A DNA stretch of 64,000 nucleotides from contig JAAYOC010000021.1 in the NCBI GenBank assembly GCA_012520505.1, positions 62,001 through 126,000 of the forward strand. The letters run 5' to 3'. This DNA is from Oscillospiraceae bacterium. Lineage in GTDB: Bacteria; Bacillota; Clostridia; Oscillospirales; Acutalibacteraceae. Both the position numbers and the translations under genes were made by a program. The notes under the pieces were generated by a model that did no database searches, was not told the origin of the DNA, and saw only the letters and a program-made list of their open reading frames with translations. Positions 17,006 to 25,879 of the stretch are shown here, one piece after another. Numbering within the stretch: the stretch's first letter is position 1; each line of letters begins with the position of its first letter.

Positions 17006-17063
17006 TTTTGAAAAAAATGCTAAAATATTGAGAGAGTTTTTATATTCATAGGGGGATGGGAAA

Positions 17064-17756
17064 ATGAATAAAGAAGAATATGATGAAATAGATCTTCGAG
17101 AAATATTTATTCTTCTAAAAGCAAAATGGATTTATATACTTGCAACAGTGTTAACGTTTGCAATTTTAGGATGGCTTATAACAGCATTGTTTATAACACC
17201 GCAATACGAATCTTCTGTAAATATGATTGTAAATACGAAAGTACCGGATAGAGGTACATCGGTTTCTGCCGACAATATAAACTCTGCAAAAAGTTTGGTC
17301 GCAACTTACGCAATTATCATAAAAAGTAATATAGTGTTAAACGAGGTAATAGACCAATTGGATTTGGATATGACATATGAACAGTTATTAAAAAAGGTTT
17401 CTGTTTCGGATGTAAATAATACCCAAATTATGAAAATTACGGTAACAGATTCAGATCCAAAATTTGCTGAAGAAGTAGTTAAGACTATTGCTAAGGTTTC
17501 GCCGGATAAAATTATAGAAGCGGTTGAGGCAGGATCATGCAAGGTTGTTAGTCAAGTTTCGACAACTAACGATCCTGTTAAGCCGTCAAAAACTAAAAAC
17601 ACATTAATTTCAGGAGCTGTGGGATTTGTGTTTGTTGTCGCAGTAATTATTCTCAAAGATATGTTTTCTAATTACATAGATGACGATGAAGATGTACAAA
17701 AATACTTGGGACTTCCAGTTCTCGGTGTAATCCCAGAAATAGAAGGAGGCAAGTAA
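17064..17756 (+). CDS. Chain-length regulator / kinase activator, Wzz-CpsC family
   Basis: This membrane protein controls polymer length and activates the CpsD-type kinase encoded next. DLREIFILLKAKW leads into a first helix (~residues 23-45). A periplasm-facing domain starts with YESSVNMIVNTK. A second helix is at ~180-200 after the Pro-rich SQVSTTNDPVKPSKTKN. The short cytoplasmic C-terminus (YLGLPVLGVIPEIEG) is the part that contacts the kinase in Gram-positive systems. The 230-residue length is normal for CpsC/CapA. GGGGGAT and GGG lie upstream of the ATG. Confidence 0.9.
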   Translation: MNKEEYDEIDLREIFILLKAKWIYILATVLTFAILGWLITALFITPQYESSVNMIVNTKVPDRGTSVSADNINSAKSLVATYAIIIKSNIVLNEVIDQLDLDMTYEQLLKKVSVSDVNNTQIMKITVTDSDPKFAEEVVKTIAKVSPDKIIEAVEAGSCKVVSQVSTTNDPVKPSKTKNTLISGAVGFVFVVAVIILKDMFSNYIDDDEDVQKYLGLPVLGVIPEIEGGK

Positions 17757-17757
17757 A

Positions 17758-18639
17758 ATGATGGACAACAATAAATATCAAGAAAAAGGAACTCAAAAAA
17801 CATCTGTTGGAAATTTAAAGTCAACACAAACTCCAAAAAGGTCTCCGAAGGATGAAATAGAAAGGGAAATTTCTAGAAATGTACAGCTTGTAAAGCAACA
17901 GGTGTATAGGGATTTTCTTAAGAATAGAAAAAAAGATGATGAAACAAGAAAAATTTGCATTTCAACATCAGCAAAAGCACCTTTTAATTTTGCAGAAGCA
18001 TATCGTTTTTTACGTACGAATATTAATTTTATTGCAGCAACTCAAGAGACAAAAAGTATATTGATAACGAGTGCAACTCCAAATGAAGCCAAAACAAATA
18101 TTGCAATTAACCTTGCAATTTCTTTAGCCGCTGAAGGAAAGAATGTAATTCTTGTTGATAGTGATTTAAGAAAGCCTGCAGTTTCTTCATATTTAAAGAT
18201 AAGTAGAAATCGCCCCGGGTTTACAGATGTACTTGCAAATAGAGCAGAGTTAGAAGATGCTATAATTTTTTTTAAGGATGTGGAAATTAAAGTTCTTCCG
18301 GTAGGAACAATTCCTCCAAATCCTTCTGAACTTCTTTCACAAAAGCGAACAAGAAATTTGATAAAAATTTTAGAAGAGTCCTATGATTACGTAATTGTAG
18401 ATTCACCACCTGTTTCTGTTGTAACAGATGCAGCTATTCTTTCAACATATGTCAGTGGTACAATTTTTGTAATTCGTTCAAAATTTGCTACAAGAGATGC
18501 AATCAATCTTGCAAAACAACGTCTTGAAGATGTAAATGCAAAGATACTGGGAGTAGTTATATCACGCTATGATGCAAGAAGAGCAACAAAGCGAAATGCT
18601 TATACATACACATATGAATATGAATACGGAGACAAATAA
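17758..18639 (+). CDS. Bacterial tyrosine kinase, CpsD/CapB family
   Basis: This cytoplasmic BY-kinase autophosphorylates on its C-terminal tyrosines and governs capsule assembly. Visible parts are the A' motif VILVDSDLRKP, Walker B YDYVIVDSPP and a C-terminal tyrosine cluster (YTYTYEYEYG). The P-loop reads ATPNEAKTN. The Gly normally before the Lys is Ala, a deviation also compatible with a subgroup of clostridial proteins. The N-terminal ~65 residues are an extra charged extension. It is co-transcribed with the activator upstream and the phosphatase downstream (2-bp gap). Confidence 0.88.
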   Translation: MMDNNKYQEKGTQKTSVGNLKSTQTPKRSPKDEIEREISRNVQLVKQQVYRDFLKNRKKDDETRKICISTSAKAPFNFAEAYRFLRTNINFIAATQETKSILITSATPNEAKTNIAINLAISLAAEGKNVILVDSDLRKPAVSSYLKISRNRPGFTDVLANRAELEDAIIFFKDVEIKVLPVGTIPPNPSELLSQKRTRNLIKILEESYDYVIVDSPPVSVVTDAAILSTYVSGTIFVIRSKFATRDAINLAKQRLEDVNAKILGVVISRYDARRATKRNAYTYTYEYEYGDK

Positions 18640-18641
18640 AA

Positions 18642-19361
18642 TTGACTGACTTACATTGTCATATCTTACCCGCTATAGATGATGGTGCGATGGATGAAAA
18701 AGAAGCAATAGCATTGTTGAAAGAGGAAGCGAAACAAGGCGTAACACAAATCGTGTTCACGCCCCATTTCAATGATAGTATTTCTGTAGACGATTTTATT
18801 ACCCTAAGGCAGAATTCTCTTAAACGTCTCAATGAAGCAATAGAAAATAAAAAAAATGAGGAATTTTCATTTAGAACAAAACTTGGTGCAGAAGTACATT
18901 ACTCAGAAAATCTTAAAAATATTGATCTAGCGCAACTTTGTTTTACAGGTACTTGTTATCTTCTTCTTGAACTTCCGTTTGAGAAGGAGCCATCTGACTT
19001 GGAAGAGATGATAGAATACATAGTAAGTTTAGGAATTATTCCTATTCTGGCACATGTGGAGCGCTATTCATACCTTATAGATAATCCTAGGAAATTAAAA
19101 AAATTGATAAAGTTAGGTGCTCTCTCACAAGCTAATTTGGGTGCTATTTGGAGAAATGATGACCTAACTTTAAAAATTGTGAAATTAATCAATATGAAAT
19201 TAATACATGTCGTTGCAACAGATGCGCACTCAAAGGTTAAACGTCCGGTTAATTTTTTATGGGGCTTACATGTTTTATCTCAACATATAAAACCACAAAA
19301 GATAAAAAAGCTTCAAGAAAATGCTGATAAAATATTTAATAATATTGATATAAGAATTTGA
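18642..19361 (+). CDS. PHP-family tyrosine phosphatase, CpsB/CapC/YwqE type
   Basis: This manganese-dependent protein-tyrosine phosphatase reverses phosphorylation of the CpsD-type kinase. Metal-site motifs are DLHCHILPAIDDGA at the N-terminus, FTPHFND, the Glu in LGAEVHYSE, ILAHVERY and TDAHSK. The start is a TTG preceded by GGAG, two bases after the kinase stop. The 239-residue length is normal. CpsC-CpsD-CpsB in this order is the classic Gram-positive capsule control module. Confidence 0.92.
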   Translation: MTDLHCHILPAIDDGAMDEKEAIALLKEEAKQGVTQIVFTPHFNDSISVDDFITLRQNSLKRLNEAIENKKNEEFSFRTKLGAEVHYSENLKNIDLAQLCFTGTCYLLLELPFEKEPSDLEEMIEYIVSLGIIPILAHVERYSYLIDNPRKLKKLIKLGALSQANLGAIWRNDDLTLKIVKLINMKLIHVVATDAHSKVKRPVNFLWGLHVLSQHIKPQKIKKLQENADKIFNNIDIRI

Positions 19362-19427
19362 ATGTGCGTATTTGAAGATGATAGAGAAAGGCGACTATAA
19401 AGCAGTTCAGGTAAAATGAAATTTTAA

Positions 19428-19449
19428 GGGCAGTCTAAAAAGACCGCCC
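19428..19449 (+). terminator. Weak hairpin after the CpsB gene
   Basis: GGGCAGTCT and AGACCGCCC pair with one internal mismatch around a 4-nt A loop. There is almost no T-tract, so termination may be partial. It separates the regulatory genes from the sugar-assembly genes. Confidence 0.4.
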
Positions 19450-19524
19450 TAATCTTATGCTAAAACAGGTGATTTTTATTAATTTTCCACATTTATATTG
19501 AACCTGTTTATTTAACTTGAATTA

Positions 19525-19553
19525 TTGAAAAGAGACACAATATATAGTATTAT
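19525..19553 (+). promoter_or_regulatory. Predicted promoter for the bacillosamine-type genes
   Basis: TTGAAA at 19525-19530, a 17-bp spacer and TATTAT at 19548-19553 lie 38 bp upstream of the aminotransferase start at 19592. Confidence 0.55.
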
Positions 19554-19591
19554 ATTATAAATTATTTTATCATGGGGAAGTGTGTACTTTT

Positions 19592-20725
19592 ATGAAGTTT
19601 AAGCCATTTGAAAATAAGATATGGCTTGCATCTCCTAAAATGCATGGTGATGAACAAAAGTATGTAAAAGAAGCTTTTGATGCCAACTGGGTTTCAACTG
19701 TTGGTGAAAATCTTAATCAATTTGAGGTGGGCATTTGCAAATATATAGGTGTTAAGAATGCGGTGGCACTTGTATCTGGAACAGCTGCTCTTCATCTTGC
19801 AATAAAACTTGCAGATGTAAAGCAGGGAGATAAAGTTTTTTGCTCAGATATGACTTTTGTGGCTACAGTTAATCCTGTAATATATGAAAAGGCTGAACCA
19901 ATATTCATTGATAGTGAATACGAAACATGGAATATGAATCCAAAAGCTCTTAAAAAGGCTTTTGAGAAATTTCCAGATGTGAGCGTTGTGGTTGTTGCTA
20001 ACCTTTATGGTGTGCCAGCAAAACTTGATGAAATTAAAGCAATCTGTGACAAATATGGTGCAATTCTTATTGAAGATGCCGCTGAAAGCCTTGGTGCAAC
20101 TTTAAATGGACAGCAAACAGGTTCATTTGGAGCATATAATGTAGTGAGTTTTAACGGGAACAAAATCATTACTACTTCTGGCGGTGGCGTGCTTCTTACT
20201 AATGATAATGAGGCAGCAAATTATGCCAGAAAACTTTCAACTCAAGCTCGTGAGCCAGCACCATGGTACCAGCATGAATACGTTGGTTATAATTATCGGA
20301 TGTCAAACATTCTTGCGGGTATAGGTCGTGGTCAACTTCTTTACTTAGATGAACATATAAACAGGAAAAAGACAATTTACAACAGGTACAAAAATGCTTT
20401 TGAAGATCTTCCAGTGGTGATGAATCCATTCTTAGATAGCATGAAACCGAATTATTGGCTATCTTGTTTTCTTATTGATGAGAGTTGTACGACAACACCA
20501 GAAGATATTTGCATAACCCTCGAAAAGTGTAATGTAGAAGCAAGACCTATTTGGAAACCAATGCATATGCAGCCAGTATATGCAAACTGCGATTTTATTT
20601 CTTTAGACGGTAAAGATGTTGGAAAAGATATTTTCACAAGGGGACTTTGTCTACCAAGTGACATTAACATGACTGAAAAACAGCAAGAAAGAATTATCAA
20701 AATTATTAGTGCTTGTTTTGAATAA
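19592..20725 (+). CDS. DegT/DnrJ/EryC1/StrS sugar aminotransferase (PglE-like)
   Basis: This PLP enzyme adds an amino group to a keto sugar nucleotide. The PLP Lys is in SFNGNKIITTSGGG (~residue 190). WLASPKMHGDEQKYV, VSGTAALHLAI and EDAAESLGA are family marks, as is the C-terminal RPIWKPMHMQP. With the PglC- and PglD-like genes directly downstream, the likely product is UDP-4-amino-4,6-dideoxy-GlcNAc, a bacillosamine precursor. The needed 4,6-dehydratase (PglF) is not in the window. The start is ATG at 19592 with GGGGAAG 11 nt upstream; the GTG at 19580 overlaps that site. Confidence 0.88.
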   Translation: MKFKPFENKIWLASPKMHGDEQKYVKEAFDANWVSTVGENLNQFEVGICKYIGVKNAVALVSGTAALHLAIKLADVKQGDKVFCSDMTFVATVNPVIYEKAEPIFIDSEYETWNMNPKALKKAFEKFPDVSVVVVANLYGVPAKLDEIKAICDKYGAILIEDAAESLGATLNGQQTGSFGAYNVVSFNGNKIITTSGGGVLLTNDNEAANYARKLSTQAREPAPWYQHEYVGYNYRMSNILAGIGRGQLLYLDEHINRKKTIYNRYKNAFEDLPVVMNPFLDSMKPNYWLSCFLIDESCTTTPEDICITLEKCNVEARPIWKPMHMQPVYANCDFISLDGKDVGKDIFTRGLCLPSDINMTEKQQERIIKIISACFE

Positions 20726-20744
20726 GAAGTTGAAGAGGAAATTA

Positions 20745-21386
20745 ATGATTTATGCAAATTTTTTTAAACGTATTTTAGATTTTATATTGAGTTTGTGTGC
20801 AGTAATTGTTTTATCTCCGCTTTTGTTAACGCTGACTGCATTTGGCGCGGTATTTATGAGGGGTAATCCATTCTTTTTACAAGAGAGACCTGGAAAAGGC
20901 AAAAAGATCTTTAAACTTATTAAGTTTCGTTCTATGGATAATAGAAGGGATAAAAAAGGAAATCTTCTTCCTGACGATGAGAGACTTAATAAATATGGAA
21001 AATTTCTTAGAAATACCAGCCTTGATGAACTTCCTGAGCTGTTTAATATTCTGAAAGGTGACATGTCGATTGTAGGACCAAGACCTCTTCTTGTTAAATA
21101 TTTGGATAGATATAATGAGGAACAACATCATCGCCATGATGTGAGACCTGGACTTACAGGTTATGCTCAGGCAAACGGTAGAAATGCTTTATCGTGGGAA
21201 GATAAATTTGCGATGGATGTGTGGTATACGAAAAACATAACTTTTTTTGGTGATATAAGAATTGTTTGGGATACGCTGATAACAGTGCTAAAGCGTGAGG
21301 GTATTGGCTCAGAGACTTCTTCAACAATGGAAGAATTTAAGGGTACGCCGGATGGACTAAAAGCTACATGGAGGGCACCATATTGA
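20745..21386 (+). CDS. Initiating sugar-1-phosphate transferase, PglC-like
   Basis: This small, monotopic polyprenyl-phosphate sugar-phosphate transferase starts lipid-linked oligosaccharide synthesis. The N-terminal re-entrant helix with KRILDFILSLCAVIVLSPLLL is followed by FLQERPGKGKKIFKLIKFRSM, the Asp-Glu dyad in TSLDELPELFNILKGDMSIVGPRPL, and RPGLTGYAQANGRN. The ~213-residue length matches PglC and not the larger WbaP/WcaJ. The donor is probably UDP-bacillosamine type. Start ATG at 20745 with GAGGAA upstream. It overlaps the next gene by 4 bp. Confidence 0.9.
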   Translation: MIYANFFKRILDFILSLCAVIVLSPLLLTLTAFGAVFMRGNPFFLQERPGKGKKIFKLIKFRSMDNRRDKKGNLLPDDERLNKYGKFLRNTSLDELPELFNILKGDMSIVGPRPLLVKYLDRYNEEQHHRHDVRPGLTGYAQANGRNALSWEDKFAMDVWYTKNITFFGDIRIVWDTLITVLKREGIGSETSSTMEEFKGTPDGLKATWRAPY

Positions 21387-21979
21387 AAAAACTTGTAATA
21401 ATTGGAGCTAGTGGTCATGGCAAAGTGATTGCGGATATTGCGGTTAAGAACGGCTACGAAGAGATTGTTTTTTTGGATGACAATGAGAATATCGTTGAGT
21501 GTGCTGGATTTCCAGTTGTGGGAAAAGTTGAAAATGCAGAGAATTTTTTTGGAGAAAAGATTGTTGCTATTGGTAATGCGAAGATAAGGGAACAAATTCA
21601 GAAAAACTTGACTGGTGTGACAATTCTTATTCATCCAGATGCAGTTATTAGTAGAAGAGTTGAAATAGGTATTGGAACGGTTGTGATGGCAGGAGCAATT
21701 GTTAATTCAGACACAGTGATAGGAAAAGGATGCATAATTAACACAGGAGCTAGCATAGATCATGACTGTAAAGTTGGAGATTTTTCTCATATTTCTGTTG
21801 GCGCACATGTAGCAGGAATAGCAGAAATTGGAAAGGGAACATGGATTGGTACCGGTGCAATTGTTAGTAACAATGTTAGTATTTGTGAATATTGTACTAT
21901 TGGTGCGGGAGCGGTAGTTATAAGCAACATTAATAAATCAGGAACTTATATCGGTGTGCCAGCGAAGGAGAAACAATAA
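21383..21979 (+). CDS. Sugar O/N-acetyltransferase, PglD/NeuD family
   Basis: This acetyl-CoA-dependent enzyme acetylates the amino sugar made by the aminotransferase. The N-terminal Rossmann-like part carries KKLVIIGASGHGKVIADIA. The rest is a left-handed beta-helix of hexapeptide repeats (VEIGIGTVVMAGAIVNSDTV...). The catalytic His is in NTGASIDHDCKVGDF. The start is a TTG inside the TTGA overlap with the upstream gene, with GGAGGG 6 nt before it; the ATG at 21368 lies too early. Confidence 0.9.
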   Translation: MKKLVIIGASGHGKVIADIAVKNGYEEIVFLDDNENIVECAGFPVVGKVENAENFFGEKIVAIGNAKIREQIQKNLTGVTILIHPDAVISRRVEIGIGTVVMAGAIVNSDTVIGKGCIINTGASIDHDCKVGDFSHISVGAHVAGIAEIGKGTWIGTGAIVSNNVSICEYCTIGAGAVVISNINKSGTYIGVPAKEKQ

Positions 21980-23062
21980 ATGACAGTATTGATTGTAGCC
22001 AATGCTGATATTGGACTCTATAAATTTAGAAAAGAATTACTTGAAGAACTTGTAAAGGAAAATGAGGTATACATTGCCCTTCCCAAGGGAGAGTTCTATG
22101 AAGAGTTGATAGCAATTGGTTGTCATTTTATTGTGACGGAGTTGGAACGTCACGGGACGAACCCTGCAAAAGAACTAAAAGTAGTTTTGTTATACAAGAA
22201 TATTATTGAAAAGGTGAAGCCTGATATCGTATTTACATATACAATTAAGCCGAATGTATATGCGGGAATGGTTTGTGCTTATTTAAATGTTCCATATGTT
22301 GCTAATGTTACAGGTTTAGGAACTGCGGTTGAAAATTCGGGATTAATGCAAATTATAACACTGAACCTTTATAGGTTTGGGCTTAGAAAAGCACAAAAAG
22401 TATTTTTTCAGAATACTGCAAATAGAGATTTTATGATTGCAAAGAAAGTAGTAAAAGGTTCGCATGATATACTCCCTGGTTCAGGTGTAAATTTGGATGA
22501 TTATACTGTTTTTGACTATCCAAACAGAGAAACCATTGATTTCATTTTTGTGTCAAGGATAATGAAGGAAAAAGGCATTGATCAGTACCTTGATGCTGCA
22601 AAAGAAATTAGAGAAAAATATCCAGAAACAAGATTTCATATTTGTGGATTTTGCGAGCAGGATTATGAAGAAAAACTGAAAAAATTGAATGCAGATGGTA
22701 CGATTATATATCATGGTTTTATTAAAAATATGACAGTAGTTTATAGGCAGATGAGTTGTACAATTCTTCCTACATATTATCCGGAGGGCTTAAGCAACGT
22801 GTTATTGGAGTCTGCAGCAAGCGGATGCCCAATTATAACTACAGACAGACCCGGTTGTCGTGAAGTTGTAGATAATGGTAAAAATGGTTATTTAGTTGAG
22901 GAAAAGAATAGCAAAGACTTAATCGAAAAAATAGAAATGTTTTTAAGTAAAAGTGTTGAGGAGCGCAAACAAATGGGGCTTGCTGGTAGAAAGAAAGTTG
23001 AGAAAGAATTTAATCGTCAAATTGTTATTGAAAAATATTTAGCAGAGATAAATTCTTTATAA
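21980..23062 (+). CDS. Glycosyltransferase family 4, PglA-like
   Basis: This retaining GT-B enzyme is expected to add the second sugar to the lipid-linked amino sugar. The N-terminus (VLIVANADIGLYKFRKELLEEL) and KPDIVFTYTIKPNVYAGM with VTGLGTAVEN match PglA/CapM-type proteins. The donor-binding C-half has FVSRIMKEKGIDQYL and YYPEGLSNVLLESAASGCPIITTDRPGCRE with the EX7E Glu pair. It starts immediately after the acetyltransferase stop. It is the last intact gene before the damaged stretch. Confidence 0.9.
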   Translation: MTVLIVANADIGLYKFRKELLEELVKENEVYIALPKGEFYEELIAIGCHFIVTELERHGTNPAKELKVVLLYKNIIEKVKPDIVFTYTIKPNVYAGMVCAYLNVPYVANVTGLGTAVENSGLMQIITLNLYRFGLRKAQKVFFQNTANRDFMIAKKVVKGSHDILPGSGVNLDDYTVFDYPNRETIDFIFVSRIMKEKGIDQYLDAAKEIREKYPETRFHICGFCEQDYEEKLKKLNADGTIIYHGFIKNMTVVYRQMSCTILPTYYPEGLSNVLLESAASGCPIITTDRPGCREVVDNGKNGYLVEEKNSKDLIEKIEMFLSKSVEERKQMGLAGRKKVEKEFNRQIVIEKYLAEINSL

Positions 23063-23095
23063 AGCAATGTAAGGTAAGTGTGGGGGAAGTATATA

Positions 23096-23437
23096 GTGTA
23101 TCAAACTATTAGGATTTTGCATATGATAGGCTCTTTGGGAATTGGTGGTTCGCAGGCTTTTGTAATGAATATATATAGAAAAATTGATAAAAGTAAGATT
23201 CAATTTGATTTTGTTGTTGATTCTCCAGAGTATGTTTATTATGTGTCAGAAATTGAAAATATGGGCGGAAAAGTATTTTATTCTCCAAAGTTTAATGGAA
23301 AGAATTACTTTGAAATCAAGCGATTTTGGAGAAACTTTTTTGAGAAACACAAAGAATATAAGGTGTTTCATAGTCATGTGAGAAGTACTTGGAAAGAAAT
23401 AATAACAGCAGTATATATGCTGCAAAAGATATTTTAA
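23096..23437 (+). pseudogene. Truncated glycosyltransferase family 4 (N-terminal remnant)
   Basis: The first ~98 residues from GTG 23096 (IRILHMIGSLGIGGSQAFVMNIYRKIDK...) are the start of a GT4 acceptor domain; GGGGGAAG precedes the GTG. The reading ends at VFHSHVRST, after which a normal GT4 would continue for ~260 more residues including the EX7E site. Instead the DNA turns into licC sequence in another frame and the GT4 frame stops at 23437. It cannot be an active transferase. The breakpoint is near 23374-23390. Confidence 0.75.
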
Positions 23438-23991
23438 ATAATTCATATATTTGTTCGTCTGACAATTACTTTAGCGTAAATCCTTTTGAACTGGAAGTTG
23501 ATGAAAGCTATTATGCTGCAATTTATGCAGAAGGCAAAACTGAGGAGTGGTGTATGCATACCGATAAGGATGGGTATATTACTGATGTTCAAGTAGGCGG
23601 CGAAAATGCGTGGTATATGCTCGGACATGCGTTTTGGGATGAAAATTTTACAAAGAAGATTTTAAAAATTTTGTTAAAAGAATATAACCTGCCTGAAACT
23701 GCTGATTTGTTTTGGGAAAATATTTTTGTAAACAATATAAGTGAATTCAAAATGAAATTGCGTAAATATGATTCCAATGCAATCTATGAATTTGATACAC
23801 TTGATGAGCTTAGAATTTTTGATAAAACGTATATAGAAAATACAAGATCAAAAATCATGAAGTGTTTAGCTAAAAAACATAATTGTTCAGAAGGTCAAAT
23901 AGTGAATGTAGCGGCATTAAAGGGGTCTAAAAATGATGCAATAGGTTTTGAATATCAAATAGGTCAAGAAAAATACAAATATATATACTAG
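23389..23991 (+). pseudogene. licC: Truncated CTP:phosphocholine cytidylyltransferase (licC fragment)
   Basis: The frame carries only the C-terminal two thirds of a clostridial LicC: NSSIYAAKDILNNSYICSSDNYF, WYMLGHAFWDENF, NLPETADLFWENIF, MKLRKYDSNAIYEFDTLDELRIFDKTYI. The N-terminal nucleotide-binding part with the GxGxR motif, roughly 100 residues, is missing. The same frame has a stop at 23371, and upstream DNA is the GT4 remnant. The candidate TTG at 23389 has no clear ribosome binding site. CDP-choline synthesis from this locus is therefore probably lost, unless another licC exists elsewhere. Confidence 0.75.
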
Positions 23992-24000
23992 GAGAGCAAA

Positions 24001-24894
24001 ATGGCAAAAGAAATTGTAGAACGAGATTTGATTTTAATTGATGACATTGTTAAAAATGTTATTGGTGTAGATAGTTATAGCAATCTTTTTAAGTTGGAAG
24101 GATTGACAAATCGCTCATATTCTGTAAACACGGAAAAGGGACAATTTGTTATTCGTATTCCGGGAGAAGGTACGGAAGAGTTAATAAATCGTGATAATGA
24201 AAGAATAAGCACAGAGCTTGCCTGTAAAATAGGAATTGATGAAGAATTATTATATTTCGGTGAAGACGGAATAAAAGTGACTGGTTACATATCTAATGCA
24301 ATCACAATGACACCAGAACTTTTAAGAGAACCTGTGCATATAAAACAGGTAGCAAAAATATTTAAAATTCTTCATACTTCAAATGTCGATACAGGTGTTC
24401 CCTTTGAAGTTTTTGATATGGCAAAAGGATATGAAGATCTTTTAATGACAAATAATGTTGGATTATATGACGATTACCATGATATAAAACAAATTGTTAT
24501 GACCATTAAAGAAAAAGTAGATAAGAACGGAAAAGCAAAACGTGTTCCTTGTCACAATGATCCTCTTTGTGGGAACTGGGTTGAAGGGAATGGACGTATG
24601 TATCTAATTGATTGGGAATATGCAGGAATGAATGATGGAATGTGGGATCTTGCTGATATTTCTATTGAAGCAGTATATGGACCTAAAGAAGATGAGATTC
24701 TTCTTAAAGAATATTTTGGTTATGAGCCATCAGAAAAAGATATGTATAAATTTAATGCAAACAAAATTTATCTTGATTATTTATGGACTTTATGGGGACT
24801 AACACGAGTTCCTTTTGATGGTGAAGAATTGGCAGATTATGCACTTAACAGATATAACCGTCTAAAAGAAAATTTGAAAAAGTTTTCTTTGTGA
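24001..24894 (+). CDS. licA: Choline kinase
   Basis: LicA phosphorylates choline to phosphocholine. The kinase-like fold shows RIPGEGTEELINRDNE near the N-terminus, the catalytic loop CHNDPLCGNW (~residues 180-189) and metal-binding Asp in YLIDWEYAGMNDGMWDLADI. The length of 297 residues is normal. AGGAGAG precedes the ATG 9 bp after the licC fragment. With licB downstream this is a lic operon whose middle enzyme is damaged. Confidence 0.9.
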   Translation: MAKEIVERDLILIDDIVKNVIGVDSYSNLFKLEGLTNRSYSVNTEKGQFVIRIPGEGTEELINRDNERISTELACKIGIDEELLYFGEDGIKVTGYISNAITMTPELLREPVHIKQVAKIFKILHTSNVDTGVPFEVFDMAKGYEDLLMTNNVGLYDDYHDIKQIVMTIKEKVDKNGKAKRVPCHNDPLCGNWVEGNGRMYLIDWEYAGMNDGMWDLADISIEAVYGPKEDEILLKEYFGYEPSEKDMYKFNANKIYLDYLWTLWGLTRVPFDGEELADYALNRYNRLKENLKKFSL

Positions 24895-24908
24895 AAGGGG
24901 AGGCATAA

Positions 24909-25862
24909 ATGGTTACAGGATTATTAGCCGGAGTATTTTGGGCTCTTGATACCGTTATAATCGGTATAGCATTAGCACGAACTGAATTTGTTTCAACTGA
25001 GTTAGCAATTTTCTTATCACCATTTGTAAGCACCTTTGTACATGATACATTTTCTTCAATTTGGATGCTTATTTATATGGGTATTAAAAAGCAGTACAAG
25101 AATGTTATTCGTGCTGCAAAAACGAAGAGTGGCAAATTTATTATGCTTGGTGCATTAATAAGTGGACCAATAGGTATGTCCGGTTATGTTGCTGCAATTA
25201 AATATATTGGACCGGCATATACGGCAATTATTTCATCAATGTTTCCTGCTGTAGGGGCACTTCTTGCATACATTTTCTTAAAAGAAAAAATGACACCATT
25301 ACAGTTGCTTGGTCTTGCAGTAAGTATTGGTGGCGTTATTGTTTTGGGTTATGCACCGGGTGGACCAGCAGGTACAAATATGTTGCTTGGTTTTGTGTGT
25401 GCGATTATTGCTTGTTTAGGCTGGGCTGCAGAAGCAGTTATTTGTGCGTACGGCTTAAAGGATCCTAATATTACTGATGAACAGGCACTTCAGATTCGTC
25501 AGTTGACGTCTGCCTCCTTCTATGGAATTGTCATTATTACAGCATTAAAGGGTTGGAGCTTTACACTAGATTTAATTCCAACAAAAACAACAGTTATAAT
25601 CCTTTTAGCTGCACTTTTTGGGACTGCATCATATTTGTGCTATTATCGTGCAATTGTCAAAATCGGTGCATCAAAATCGATGGCTCTTAACATTACATAC
25701 TCAGCATGGGCAATAGTATTTGCACTTGTATTTTTAAAGACTCTTCCGGATGCAAAGAGTATAATTTGTGGATTTATAATTGTGGCAGGTTCTATCATTG
25801 CAGCTGCAGATTTAAAAGAATTTTTTGGAAAAAAGGAAGCAACTCCTACATTAGTTGAGTAA
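24909..25862 (+). CDS. licB: Choline importer of the DMT/EamA family
   Basis: This ten-helix transporter of the drug/metabolite superfamily begins MVTGLLAGVFWALDTVIIGIALA. It has the internal repeat pattern of EamA proteins (TAIISSMFPAVGALLAYIFLKEKMTPLQLLGLAVSIGGVIVLGY). LicB takes up choline for LicA. It is assigned to LicB rather than a general permease because it follows licA by 14 bp and has the LicB-type length of 317 residues. GGGGAGG precedes the start. Confidence 0.87.
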   Translation: MVTGLLAGVFWALDTVIIGIALARTEFVSTELAIFLSPFVSTFVHDTFSSIWMLIYMGIKKQYKNVIRAAKTKSGKFIMLGALISGPIGMSGYVAAIKYIGPAYTAIISSMFPAVGALLAYIFLKEKMTPLQLLGLAVSIGGVIVLGYAPGGPAGTNMLLGFVCAIIACLGWAAEAVICAYGLKDPNITDEQALQIRQLTSASFYGIVIITALKGWSFTLDLIPTKTTVIILLAALFGTASYLCYYRAIVKIGASKSMALNITYSAWAIVFALVFLKTLPDAKSIICGFIIVAGSIIAAADLKEFFGKKEATPTLVE

Positions 25863-25879
25863 ATTAACGGAGTAATTTT

